The translations under genes and the position numbers were made by a program. Under the pieces are notes generated by a model, which saw only the letters and a list, made by a program, of their open reading frames with translations, was not told the origin of the DNA and searched no databases. Shown piece by piece: positions 6,751-15,188 of a DNA stretch of 44,465 bases. Numbering within the stretch: position 1 is the stretch's first letter; each line of letters opens with the position of its first letter. This stretch comes from Bacteroidaceae bacterium. GTDB taxonomy: Bacteria > Bacteroidota > Bacteroidia > Bacteroidales > Bacteroidaceae. The stretch is taken from NCBI GenBank assembly GCA_011959205.1, contig BLLV01000106.1, positions 1 to 44,465 of the forward strand, in the 5' to 3' direction.

Positions 6751-9700
6751 ATGAAACACAAAAGGCAACATGGAATTTTAGTATCCATAAGAATCTGTGC
6801 GATTCTGTTGTTTTGCTGCTTCTGCGGAGTTTTATCTGCACAAAATTTGCGAGAAATCAATGGAACGGTAACTGATGCATCGGGAGAAGCGTTGATTGGC
6901 GTTAGTGTGTTAGTAAAAGAAACTTCAAATGGTACCATTACGGATATTAATGGCAAGTTTTATGTAAATGCTGCTATTGGTTCTACACTTCAAGTTAGTT
7001 ATGTGGGTTACACTACACAAGATGTAAAGATAACTTCTGCATCTCCGTTGCATATTATTTTAAAAGAAGACACTAAACATTTGGAAGAGGTTGTAGTAGT
7101 GGGTTATGGAACTCAGAAGAAAGTAAATCTTACAGGTTCGGTATCGTCAATTACGGCTGATGAGCTTGCTAACAAGCCGGTAATGAGTACAGCTCAAGCC
7201 TTGGCAGGTTTGGCTCCTGGGCTTAGTGTATTGACAAATTCTGGTAATCCAGGTGCTGGGGCAACAGTCAGAATTCGCGGTACAGGAACTTTTTCAAGTG
7301 CAGGCAATGATCCATTGGTTCTAATTGATGGTCTTTCAGGAAACATTGACGATGTGGATCCGGCAGATATTCAAAGTATTTCCTTTTTGAAAGACGCTGC
7401 TTCTGCTTCTATTTATGGTAATCGTGCAGCTAATGGAGTAATTTTAATTGAAACAAAGAAAGGTGCCGAAGGTAAGACTTCCATTAGCTATAGCAGTTCA
7501 TTCGGTTGGCAAAAGGTTACTGAAATGCCCGATTTCCTTCCTTCTTGGGAATATGCTGAATATTACAATATGGCTATGCAGAACATGGGACGTCAAGATG
7601 CTTACAGTGAAGAACAGATTAGGAAATATAAAGATGGCAGTGATCCTGACAATTATCCTAATGTAAATCATTTGAAGTGGTTGATGGAAAGTGGTTCGGG
7701 TTTTCAGCATCAACATAATATCAGTGTCCAAGGTGGAAATAGCAAAACCAGCTATAATGTATCGTTAGGCTATCGGAATCAGGAAGGTATGACCGCCAAG
7801 ACTAATAATGAGCGTATGACTGCATTGGTTAGTTTGAGAAGCGAGATAGCTAAAGGATTGATTATGAATATAAACTTGAATGCATACAATAACAAATACC
7901 ATGCTCCTAATGGTTCTGGTGGTATTGGGGCTATTATTGGTTATTCTGTTCGTGAACCGTCTATTTATGCAGGAAAGAAATCGGATGGTAGTTTTGGTTA
8001 CCAAGATAATTATAGTCCAGAAGCATGGCTTAACAGTGAATCTTTTGTCGAAAATATCAGCCGTAATGTTAGAGGGACCGGTCAGTTGACATGGGAAACT
8101 CCTATAAAAGGGCTTTCTTTGATAGGAAAAGCTGGGGTAAGTTATTGGACAGGTTTCAACAAGTCTTACGAAGCGGAAACTTATTTTGATGAGAATAAAA
8201 CGGTAGGTCCGGCCAATTTATCTGTTAATTCATATAATAATACCTATACTACTTTTGATGCTATGGCTACTTATGAAAAGCAAATTCAAGACCATGCTTT
8301 TAAAATATTGATAGGCACATCAGTAGAACAATCTTGTGACAGAAGTTTGTATGGATATCGTAATACATTTCCTAACAATTACTTGTATGAATTATCATCG
8401 GGTGATAAGTCAACGGCGGACAATAGCAGTGGTCTAGGAGAATATGCATTGCTTTCTTACTTTGGTCGTATTAATTATTCTTTTAAAGATCGTTATTTGT
8501 TGGAAGGAAATTTCCGTTACGATGGCTCTTCACGTTTTGCCAAAGATAACCGTTGGGGATTCTTCCCATCTGTATCTGTGGGATGGCGTATTTCTGAAGA
8601 ATCTTTCTGGAAGGAAAGTAAAATATCCAATGTGTTTGACAATTTGAAGTTCCGTGCATCATACGGTGTGTTGGGCAACCAAAATATTGGTACTTATCCA
8701 TATCAACAAACTTACTCATTAGGGCATGATTATGTATTTGGTGGTACTTTGTTATCGGGTGCTTATCTTCCGACTTATAAGAATCAGAACATTACTTGGG
8801 AAAAAACAGCGATTACAGACTTTGGTATAGATTTTTCACTCTTTAACGGAACGTTAAACGGTACTGTTGATTATTTTTATAAATATACCTCGGACATCCT
8901 TTCTTCAGTTGAAGTCGCTGGTATTATGGGACGTGCTGTAGGACAATCAAATGTGGGGGCAGTATCTAACAAGGGCATTGAAACTATGCTGACCTACAAT
9001 GGTAAGATTGGTAGGGATTTTCGTTTTTCTATTAGTCCCAATTTCACTTGGTTGAAGAATGCGGTAGAAGAATTGTCTAATGGTGCTACAGAAGAACTCA
9101 ATAGCAATCGTATCGTTGGCCAGCCTTTAGGAATTATATATGGTTATGAAACGGATGGTCTGTTTGTTGACCAAGCTGAAATAGATAACGCCTCCGACCA
9201 ATTGGTAGATAAAGGTAGTTTGAAACCGGGTTATGTGAAGTATAAAGATATCAGTGGTCCCGATGGAAAACCTGATGGTAAGGTGGATGCACAGTATGAC
9301 CGAAAGGTACTGGGAAGTACCACCCCGAAATTTTACTATGGTTTGAATTTAACTGCTTCGTATAAAGGCTTTGATTTCGCAGCACTTATGCAAGGTTTAG
9401 GTGGACATAAGCGTTTGATAGGCTCTTATATGGCATATGCGTTCTACAACGGTGGTCAAATCCAGCGTTGGCAGGCTGACAATTGTTGGACTACAGATAA
9501 TCCGGATAAATGGGCTGAATATCCTCGTGTGGAAACACTCAACATGAATCATCCTAATTTGCAGACTTCCGATTATTGGCTTCGCAATGCTTCCTTCTTA
9601 CGTGTAAAAAATGTTCAGTTAGGTTATACGTTGCCCAAGAATTTGACAAAGAAGGTAGGTATGGAGCAGGTACGCATTTATGTAAGTGGACAAAATCTCT

Positions 9701-9819
9701 TTAATTTCAGCAGTTTTTATAAAGGTTGGGATCCTGAAAATGAGATTGGCACAGGTGATGGCCCTAACTATTATCCGTTGAATGCTATTTACTCATTTGG
9801 TTTTAATTTTAAGTTTTAA
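6751..9819 (+). CDS. SusC-family TonB-dependent outer-membrane glycan transporter
   Basis: This 1022-residue protein starts at the ATG that begins a clear signal peptide (MKHKRQHG... ending LSAQ); a longer in-frame start at 6655 would bury it. After the signal come a carboxypeptidase-regulatory-like domain (INGTVTDASGEALIGVSV), the VVVVGYGTQKKVNLTGSVSSI segment typical of SusC proteins, and a TonB plug with FLKDAASASIYGNRAANGV. A large beta-barrel follows, ending in FGFNFKF with a terminal aromatic. There is no N-terminal STN domain, so it is not expected to signal to an anti-sigma factor. That agrees with an AraC regulator for the locus. It imports an oligosaccharide together with the SusD encoded 13 nt downstream. 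The glycan cannot be read from sequence. Confidence 0.93.
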   Translation: MKHKRQHGILVSIRICAILLFCCFCGVLSAQNLREINGTVTDASGEALIGVSVLVKETSNGTITDINGKFYVNAAIGSTLQVSYVGYTTQDVKITSASPLHIILKEDTKHLEEVVVVGYGTQKKVNLTGSVSSITADELANKPVMSTAQALAGLAPGLSVLTNSGNPGAGATVRIRGTGTFSSAGNDPLVLIDGLSGNIDDVDPADIQSISFLKDAASASIYGNRAANGVILIETKKGAEGKTSISYSSSFGWQKVTEMPDFLPSWEYAEYYNMAMQNMGRQDAYSEEQIRKYKDGSDPDNYPNVNHLKWLMESGSGFQHQHNISVQGGNSKTSYNVSLGYRNQEGMTAKTNNERMTALVSLRSEIAKGLIMNINLNAYNNKYHAPNGSGGIGAIIGYSVREPSIYAGKKSDGSFGYQDNYSPEAWLNSESFVENISRNVRGTGQLTWETPIKGLSLIGKAGVSYWTGFNKSYEAETYFDENKTVGPANLSVNSYNNTYTTFDAMATYEKQIQDHAFKILIGTSVEQSCDRSLYGYRNTFPNNYLYELSSGDKSTADNSSGLGEYALLSYFGRINYSFKDRYLLEGNFRYDGSSRFAKDNRWGFFPSVSVGWRISEESFWKESKISNVFDNLKFRASYGVLGNQNIGTYPYQQTYSLGHDYVFGGTLLSGAYLPTYKNQNITWEKTAITDFGIDFSLFNGTLNGTVDYFYKYTSDILSSVEVAGIMGRAVGQSNVGAVSNKGIETMLTYNGKIGRDFRFSISPNFTWLKNAVEELSNGATEELNSNRIVGQPLGIIYGYETDGLFVDQAEIDNASDQLVDKGSLKPGYVKYKDISGPDGKPDGKVDAQYDRKVLGSTTPKFYYGLNLTASYKGFDFAALMQGLGGHKRLIGSYMAYAFYNGGQIQRWQADNCWTTDNPDKWAEYPRVETLNMNHPNLQTSDYWLRNASFLRVKNVQLGYTLPKNLTKKVGMEQVRIYVSGQNLFNFSSFYKGWDPENEIGTGDGPNYYPLNAIYSFGFNFKF

Positions 9820-9832
9820 AAACAAGAGCGTC

Positions 9833-11515
9833 ATGAAAAGAATACAAAATATAGCGGTGTGTGCTAAAACTCTTTTATCGGTATTTTTAGTAGCTGTTGG
9901 TGCTACAAGTTGTTCTGATTTATTAGATATGCAACCGCCTGCAGAGATTTCGGATAGTAATTTTTGGACGGGAGAAGGTGATGCCAAATTGGCATTGGTA
10001 GGTTGCTATCGATTTAGTGAAGGTTGGGCAAACGACAATTTTGACTCAGCTCAAGGCTTGCTTTATTTGGATTTTTGTGGAGGAAATGGCACCGAAAAGG
10101 AAAACTTTACCACTAACATGGCTAGTACTAATACGGTGGCAACGAATGGAAATCTAAATTCTTATTGGAAAACTTCTTATGAGAAACTTGCCAAGTATAA
10201 TACATTTTTGGATAATATAGGCAATTGTCCAATAGATGAAAATAAGAAAAAAGAATGGGTGGCTGAAATAAAAACTTTGCGTGCTTACTTTTTATTTAAC
10301 TTGGCTTTCTATTTTCAAAATGTACCTATGCCTTTGACTACATTGAGTGTGGAAGAAGCCAATACTATTGGGCAAACACCTCAATCAGAAGTGTATGCAC
10401 AAGTCGAAAGTGATTTGAAAGAATCGATTGACATTTTACCTCTTGAACAAAAGAACGAGAACTTGGGGCGTGTTTCCAGGGGGGCCGCTTGTACGTTATT
10501 GTCACGTTTGTATTTGGCACAAAATAGGTTTGCAGATGCAGCTGCTATATTGAAAAAAATTATTGATTCAGATGTGTATGCATTAGATCGTAGGAATGGG
10601 GATGATAGTTATGAAAAATTCTTTTATGATGGTGGTGAAACGAGTCCTGAGGCTATTTTCTCTATTTTAGGTTTGAAAGATAAGTTTACGAATGTACGCT
10701 ATATTTATATGTTCCCTGAAATGGTAGGCGGATGGCATCAGTTTGCTGTATATAACGAGCTGGTCAAGTCGTATTTTTGTGCGGATGGAAAGAGCATTGA
10801 TAAATCTGCAAATTATAATGATGATGATCCTTATGCTAATCGTGACATTCGTCTGTATGCTTCAGTATTTTTACCTCCATTGGGTAGTTATCCGGGCACA
10901 ACTTTTTTGGGAAAAACTTATAATTGTTATCTAGGTACTGGTACTTCGGACTCTTATAACCGTTTTACTTTGTTTAATGGCTATTGTCCAAAGAAAGGTG
11001 CGGATCCTAGCAACACGAATATTTGGGGTAACTATACCCATACTCCTTTGATGCGTTATGCCGAAGTGCTGCTTTCCTATCTGGAAGCTGTGAATGAGGC
11101 GGCTCCTGCCGATGTTGATCAATCATTGCTTGATTTGACTATCAATGACATTCGTGATCGGGTGAATTTATCAGGATATGCAATGGCGGATTTGGGTAGC
11201 CAGGAAGCTGTACGTGAAGCCGTACGTAAAGAACGTCGTGTTGAAATGGCTTTTGAAGGTCTTCGTTATTTTGATGTATTGCGTTGGGGGATTGCTAAAG
11301 AGTTGTTGAACCATACATTTACCGGAGTAAAACTGTCAGATGCTCCGTCAGCTCTTAACTATCGTGGTAGTGGTTCTAATGCTTCTCCTGTAGATGAAGA
11401 TATGTACTATCAATTCGAAAAACGTACATGGTCTGATCACAATCGATATTTTCCCATTCCGCAGAATGAGTTGAATGTCAATAAGAATTTGAAGCAGAAT
11501 GCGGGCTATAATTAA
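9833..11515 (+). CDS. SusD-family glycan-binding surface lipoprotein (RagB/SusD)
   Basis: This 560-residue lipoprotein has a signal peptide followed by the lipobox GATSC, with Cys27 as the lipidated residue; the start at 9833 puts the signal correctly. Typical SusD features follow: DLLDMQPPAEISDSNFW after the lipobox, then tetratricopeptide-like helices (EIKTLRAYFLFNLAFYFQNVPM). The C-terminal RagB/SusD signature includes VRKERRVEMAFEGLRYFDVLRWG and RYFPIPQNELNVN. It forms the lid over the SusC barrel, binds the glycan at the cell surface and hands it to the channel. It lies 13 nt after susC and 15 nt before the mutarotase gene, in one transcription unit ending at the terminator at 11931. Confidence 0.93.
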   Translation: MKRIQNIAVCAKTLLSVFLVAVGATSCSDLLDMQPPAEISDSNFWTGEGDAKLALVGCYRFSEGWANDNFDSAQGLLYLDFCGGNGTEKENFTTNMASTNTVATNGNLNSYWKTSYEKLAKYNTFLDNIGNCPIDENKKKEWVAEIKTLRAYFLFNLAFYFQNVPMPLTTLSVEEANTIGQTPQSEVYAQVESDLKESIDILPLEQKNENLGRVSRGAACTLLSRLYLAQNRFADAAAILKKIIDSDVYALDRRNGDDSYEKFFYDGGETSPEAIFSILGLKDKFTNVRYIYMFPEMVGGWHQFAVYNELVKSYFCADGKSIDKSANYNDDDPYANRDIRLYASVFLPPLGSYPGTTFLGKTYNCYLGTGTSDSYNRFTLFNGYCPKKGADPSNTNIWGNYTHTPLMRYAEVLLSYLEAVNEAAPADVDQSLLDLTINDIRDRVNLSGYAMADLGSQEAVREAVRKERRVEMAFEGLRYFDVLRWGIAKELLNHTFTGVKLSDAPSALNYRGSGSNASPVDEDMYYQFEKRTWSDHNRYFPIPQNELNVNKNLKQNAGYN

Positions 11516-11530
11516 TAAAGTTTCAATTGT

Positions 11531-11914
11531 ATGATTATAGAAGGATACAAGGTCAAAGAGTTTCAAGGTCCGGTGAAACGTTTCTGTCGGACTATGGACT
11601 TAAAAAATGATGCCGCATTGATTGCAGAATATGTTAATAGGCATAGTAGAGAAAAGGCATGGCCTGAAATCAAGGCAGGCATTCGTTCAGTAGGTATTTT
11701 AGAAATGGAAATATATATATGGGACAATCGATTATTTATGATTGTCGAAACCCCTGTTAATTTTGATTGGGAGTCGGCTATGGCTAAACTTGCAACATTA
11801 CCCCGACAACAGGAGTGGGAGGATTTCATGTCGATTTTTCAAAAATGTAAGGAAGGGGATTGTGCAGAAGAAAAATGGATGATGATGAGGCGTATTTTTC
11901 ATCTGTATGAATAA
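11531..11914 (+). CDS. RhaM-type (PF05336) sugar mutarotase, PUL copy
   Basis: This 127-residue cytoplasmic protein belongs to the L-rhamnose mutarotase family (DUF718/YiiL). Conserved blocks are GILEMEIYIWDNRLFMIVET, FDWESAMAKLATLPRQQEW and a C-terminal EEKW...RIFHLYE. Family enzymes flip the anomeric configuration of 6-deoxyhexoses so that the next enzyme receives its preferred form. Here it follows susD by 15 nt in a locus for L-fucose or L-galactose, so its likely job is to supply the correct anomer to the sugar 1-dehydrogenase. A clear homologue lies at 43476-43865 beside a ROK kinase. Family membership is sure; the sugar is inferred from context. Confidence 0.8.
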   Translation: MIIEGYKVKEFQGPVKRFCRTMDLKNDAALIAEYVNRHSREKAWPEIKAGIRSVGILEMEIYIWDNRLFMIVETPVNFDWESAMAKLATLPRQQEWEDFMSIFQKCKEGDCAEEKWMMMRRIFHLYE

Positions 11915-11930
11915 TTGAGGGGATGAGGAG

Positions 11931-11966
11931 AAAGAGGGTGCCCTTAATCAAGCACCCTCTTTTATA
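11931..11966 (+). terminator. Terminator of the GH29-susCD-mutarotase operon
   Basis: A perfect 11-bp stem (11931-11941 with 11952-11962) has a 10-nt loop, with T residues at the end of the right arm. It separates the operon from the downstream GH43 remnant and the GH31 gene, which may need their own promoter or readthrough. Confidence 0.8.
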
Positions 11967-12004
11967 AAATGTGATAGGTCCGATGGATTATACACCTTGT
12001 ACGT

Positions 12005-12401
12005 TTACCGACTCACAACATCCACATATCACTACTGATCGAAATCCCCGAAGGAGACATTATATCTACTACCGACTATAAACAAGGAGTGTGTGGCCCT
12101 AGACATGGATGTGTGTTTAATGTAGAAGGTACTGATGAGTATTATTTCGCCTACTTGGAGTTCGGACGTCGGAGTACCAATCGCCAGATTTATGTTAACC
12201 GGTTGGAATTCAATGAAGATGGTACGATTCGTCAAGTAAAGCCTGGCATGAAGGGGAACAAAAAAAATCAAGATAGATACAATTTATGCCTCCAGTATTG
12301 CCCAACCTCTAGACATAAAATCTATGAAGGATTCTTTGTTCAAACGGACAGAATATTTTGTATCCGAATTTGCCATAGACGGAGCTAATGGCTCGCGTTG
12401 A
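12005..12401 (+). pseudogene. Decayed GH43-like glycosidase fragment
   Basis: No intact start is present. One frame encodes EIPEGDIISTTDYKQGVCGP and CVFNVEGTDEYYFAYLEFG, then STNRQIYVNRLEFNEDGT, which resembles the end of the beta-propeller in Bacteroidota GH43 enzymes. At the eight-A run 12260-12267 the coding signal moves to the +1 frame and continues as IYASSIAQPLDIKSMK, then KRTEYFVSEFAIDGANGSR. That resembles the start of a GH43 accessory domain with a discoidin-like fold. It stops at TGA 12399-12401, and the rest of the gene is missing. The 5' catalytic part is also absent, because the sequence before 12005 is operon terminator. It is a remnant between the PUL operon and GH31. GH43 is judged from motif memory only. 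Confidence 0.6.
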
Positions 12402-12484
12402 AATGGAATATTTATTAATGTTGTAGGTTTTCTCAAATTCATGATATGGATATGAATCATTTAAGAACAATAAAATTAGAGCTT

Positions 12485-14938
12485 ATGAAACGAAATCTTA
12501 TTTTTATAGTCTGTTGTTTGTTAACTACTTGGGTCTGGTCGCAAGAATATCAGCGGACAGGAACTGGCATTAAGGCTTCTATCCCCGGAAAAAAAATAGA
12601 CGTGGAAGTGCAATGGTTCAACGCCAATAGCCTGCGTGTATTGAAAATGCCGCATGGGCAAACGATAGAGAAGAAAAGCCTTTCGGTTATTGCTAAACCT
12701 GAGAACACAAATCTCAAAGTTTCCACACCGGGGAATGGCAATATTGTGATGAAAAGTCGTTCACTGACCGTGAAATTGGATACACAAACAGGTATCCTAA
12801 CTTACGAAACAAGCAACGGGGCATCCCTATTAAAGGAATTGGAGAATGTGAAAGCATTCACACCTGTCAATGATGCCGGTCGGGTCACTTATTCTGTTTA
12901 CCAAAGTTTTGAAACCGATAAGGACGAAGGACTCTATGGCCTCGGACAACTTCAGAATGGACGGATGATGCAACGTGGGATGGAGAAGTATCTAGTACAA
13001 GGCAATACTGAAGACGTAACTCCTATTTTTCAATCGACTAAAGGATATGGTGTGTTTTGGGATAATTATGCAGGCACGACGTATGTTGACAATGAGCAGG
13101 AAACGTCGTTCCGTTCAGATGTAGGCGATTGCATCGACTATTATTTTATGTATGGTGGTTCGGCTGACGGTGTAATTGCACAGATTCGCTCGCTGACCGG
13201 TTCAGTCCCTATGATGCCTTTGTGGAGTTATGGGTTTATGCAAAGCAAAGAGCGTTATAAGAGTCAGGATGAAGTGGTGGGTGTCGTGAAGAAATACCGT
13301 GAACTGGGTATCCCGCTTGATTGTATCATTCAGGACTGGCAATATTGGGGGAGTAACTATTTATGGAATGCAATGGAGTTTCTGAACTATGAATACCGTG
13401 ATCCGAAGAGGATGATTGATGAAGTCCATGGTTTGAATGCACACATGATGATTTCCATTTGGTCTTCTTTCGGTCCGAAGACTAAACCTTTCAAGGCTCT
13501 TGAGGAAGAAGGGTTACTGATGGATATGGCTACATGGCCTGAATCGGGTGTAGAAGGCTGGCCACCTAACTTTGACTATCCCTCGGGTGTGAAGGTTTAT
13601 GATCCATATCATCCGAAGGCGCGCGATATTTATTGGAAGTATCTGAACAAAGGTATTTTTCAACTTGGTATGGACGGATGGTGGATGGACTCGACAGAAC
13701 CTGACCATTTCAATCAGAGAGATTCGGATTTTGACCGGCAGACTTATCTCGGTTCTTTCCGCAGCGTACGGAACGCTTTCCCGCTTGTGACGGTAGGAGG
13801 AGTGTCTGACCATCAGCGTGCTCTGACTCGTGACAAACGTGTCATTATTTTGACCCGTTCGGGATTCTTGGGGCAACAACGTTATGGCTCAAATGTATGG
13901 ACGGGCGATGTCGGTTCTTCATGGGATATGTTTCGTAGGCAAATCACTGCCGGATTGAATTTTTCCCTAACTGGTATGCCACATTGGAACACTGACCTTG
14001 GCGGATTCTTTGCCGGCTCTTATAACAATAGATTGGGTAATGGAACAGCAACAAAAAATCCTATGTTCCATGAATTGTATGTGCGTTGGTCGCAGTTCGG
14101 TGTATTTTGTCCGATGATGCGCAGTCACGGGGCCGATGCACCTCGCGAAATTTTCCTCTATGGTAAAGCAGGTGAGCCAGTGTATGACGCATTGGTCGAT
14201 GCTGTGAAACTCCGTTATTCGTTGATTCCTTATATCTATTCTACATCATGGGAGGTAAGCCGCCGCAATTCTACGTTCATGCGTGCATTGTTCATGGACT
14301 TCCTCAATGATCCCAAGACATGGGACATTGGCAGTGAGTATATGTTTGGATCGGCCTTTCTAGTGGCTCCCGTACTGCATGCCCAGTATACTCCCGAGCA
14401 GGTGCAGAAACTTTTGAAAGAGAATGAAGGTTGGGAACGCAAAGCCCAGGAGTCTGCCCCTCCTCTCTTGTCGGTCGATTTTACCCAGCCTAAAGAGATG
14501 GAAGTGTATTTGCCTGCCGGTAGCCAATGGTATGATTTCTGGACGAACGAAGTGGCAGAAGGCGGGCAGAAGCTGAAGGTGACGACTGTGTTCAATCGTA
14601 TTCCGCTTTATGTACGTGCTGGAAGCATCGTGCCGTTAGGTCCTGATGTGCAATACGTGGGCGAGAAGAAATGGGACAATCTCAAGGTTTGTGTTTATCC
14701 TGGTGCCGATGGTAATTTTGTGCTTTATGAGGATGAAGGTAATAACTATAATTACGAAAACGGTGCTTATACTGAAATTCCGATGACTTGGAATGATGCC
14801 AAGCGGACATTGTCTATTGATGCACGCCATGGCTGCTATGAAGGGATGCTGGATGAGCGGAAATTTACAGTTCGAATGCCGGATGGAAGTGAAAAGACAG
14901 TGCTTTATAAAGGAACAAAAATAAATGTGAAATTTTAG
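12485..14938 (+). CDS. GH31 alpha-glycosidase (alpha-xylosidase/alpha-glucosidase type), exported
   Basis: This 817-residue protein begins with a signal peptide (MKRNLIFIVCCLLTTWVWSQ); the start at 12485 is chosen over an upstream in-frame ATG because it fits that signal. GH31 landmarks are IPLDCIIQDWQYWG, the nucleophile region GMDGWWMDSTEPDHF (Asp402), and RSGFLGQQRYGSNVWTGD with the candidate acid/base Asp475. The later MRSHGADAPREIF and RYSLIPYIYS segments also fit the family. Bacteroidota GH31 enzymes with a WMD[AS]TEP motif include xyloglucan alpha-xylosidases, but glucosidases and galactosidases also occur. I see no PA14 insertion like that in some alpha-xylosidases. It is separated from the susCD operon by a terminator and a pseudogene, and a terminator follows at 14980. 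Confidence 0.87.
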   Translation: MKRNLIFIVCCLLTTWVWSQEYQRTGTGIKASIPGKKIDVEVQWFNANSLRVLKMPHGQTIEKKSLSVIAKPENTNLKVSTPGNGNIVMKSRSLTVKLDTQTGILTYETSNGASLLKELENVKAFTPVNDAGRVTYSVYQSFETDKDEGLYGLGQLQNGRMMQRGMEKYLVQGNTEDVTPIFQSTKGYGVFWDNYAGTTYVDNEQETSFRSDVGDCIDYYFMYGGSADGVIAQIRSLTGSVPMMPLWSYGFMQSKERYKSQDEVVGVVKKYRELGIPLDCIIQDWQYWGSNYLWNAMEFLNYEYRDPKRMIDEVHGLNAHMMISIWSSFGPKTKPFKALEEEGLLMDMATWPESGVEGWPPNFDYPSGVKVYDPYHPKARDIYWKYLNKGIFQLGMDGWWMDSTEPDHFNQRDSDFDRQTYLGSFRSVRNAFPLVTVGGVSDHQRALTRDKRVIILTRSGFLGQQRYGSNVWTGDVGSSWDMFRRQITAGLNFSLTGMPHWNTDLGGFFAGSYNNRLGNGTATKNPMFHELYVRWSQFGVFCPMMRSHGADAPREIFLYGKAGEPVYDALVDAVKLRYSLIPYIYSTSWEVSRRNSTFMRALFMDFLNDPKTWDIGSEYMFGSAFLVAPVLHAQYTPEQVQKLLKENEGWERKAQESAPPLLSVDFTQPKEMEVYLPAGSQWYDFWTNEVAEGGQKLKVTTVFNRIPLYVRAGSIVPLGPDVQYVGEKKWDNLKVCVYPGADGNFVLYEDEGNNYNYENGAYTEIPMTWNDAKRTLSIDARHGCYEGMLDERKFTVRMPDGSEKTVLYKGTKINVKF

Positions 14939-14979
14939 TATGCCACATGATTTTTGAGAACTAGTTTCTTCTAGTAAAG

Positions 14980-15018
14980 AAAATCCCCCGAAATTGTCCG
15001 ATTTCGGGGGATTTTGTC
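14980..15018 (+). terminator. Terminator of the GH31 gene
   Basis: A perfect 15-bp stem (14980-14994 with 15001-15015) has a 6-nt loop and a G/C core. The A-rich left end and T-rich right end make it potentially bidirectional, so it could also end the leftward tRNA transcript. Confidence 0.88.
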
Positions 15019-15038
15019 TGTTTTTATATGGAATGTTG

Positions 15039-15120
15039 TGCGCGTGATAGGACTCGAACCTACACGTCTCACGACACCAGATCCTAAGTCTGGCGCGGCT
15101 ACCAATTACGCCACACGCGC
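15039..15120 (-). tRNA. tRNA-Leu (anticodon UAG)
   Basis: The 82-nt minus-strand RNA folds as a cloverleaf. The acceptor stem is GCGCGTG/CACGCGC with discriminator A. The anticodon stem CCAGA/TCTGG holds the loop CTTAGGA, giving anticodon TAG. A long variable arm, typical of leucine tRNAs, and a TTCGAGT T-loop follow. The 3' CCA is not encoded. Confidence 0.95.
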
Positions 15121-15144
15121 GACATTGCTTTTTGTAAGCGAGTG

Positions 15145-15175
15145 CAAAGATAAGGAATATTTTTTAAGTACCAAA
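15145..15175 (-). promoter_or_regulatory. Promoter of tRNA-Leu
   Basis: On the minus strand TTTG (complement of 15172-15175) is followed after 19 nt by TATCTTTG (complement of 15145-15152). That is a full match to the Bacteroidota vegetative promoter, about 25 nt before the tRNA 5' end. Confidence 0.75.
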
Positions 15176-15188
15176 GATTTTTAGAAAA

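Noticed and set aside
12089-12388. A 99-codon plus-strand gene as an intact small protein
   Set aside because: It opens with GTG inside a GH43-like motif and its second half is the wrong frame after the A run; it is part of a pseudogene.
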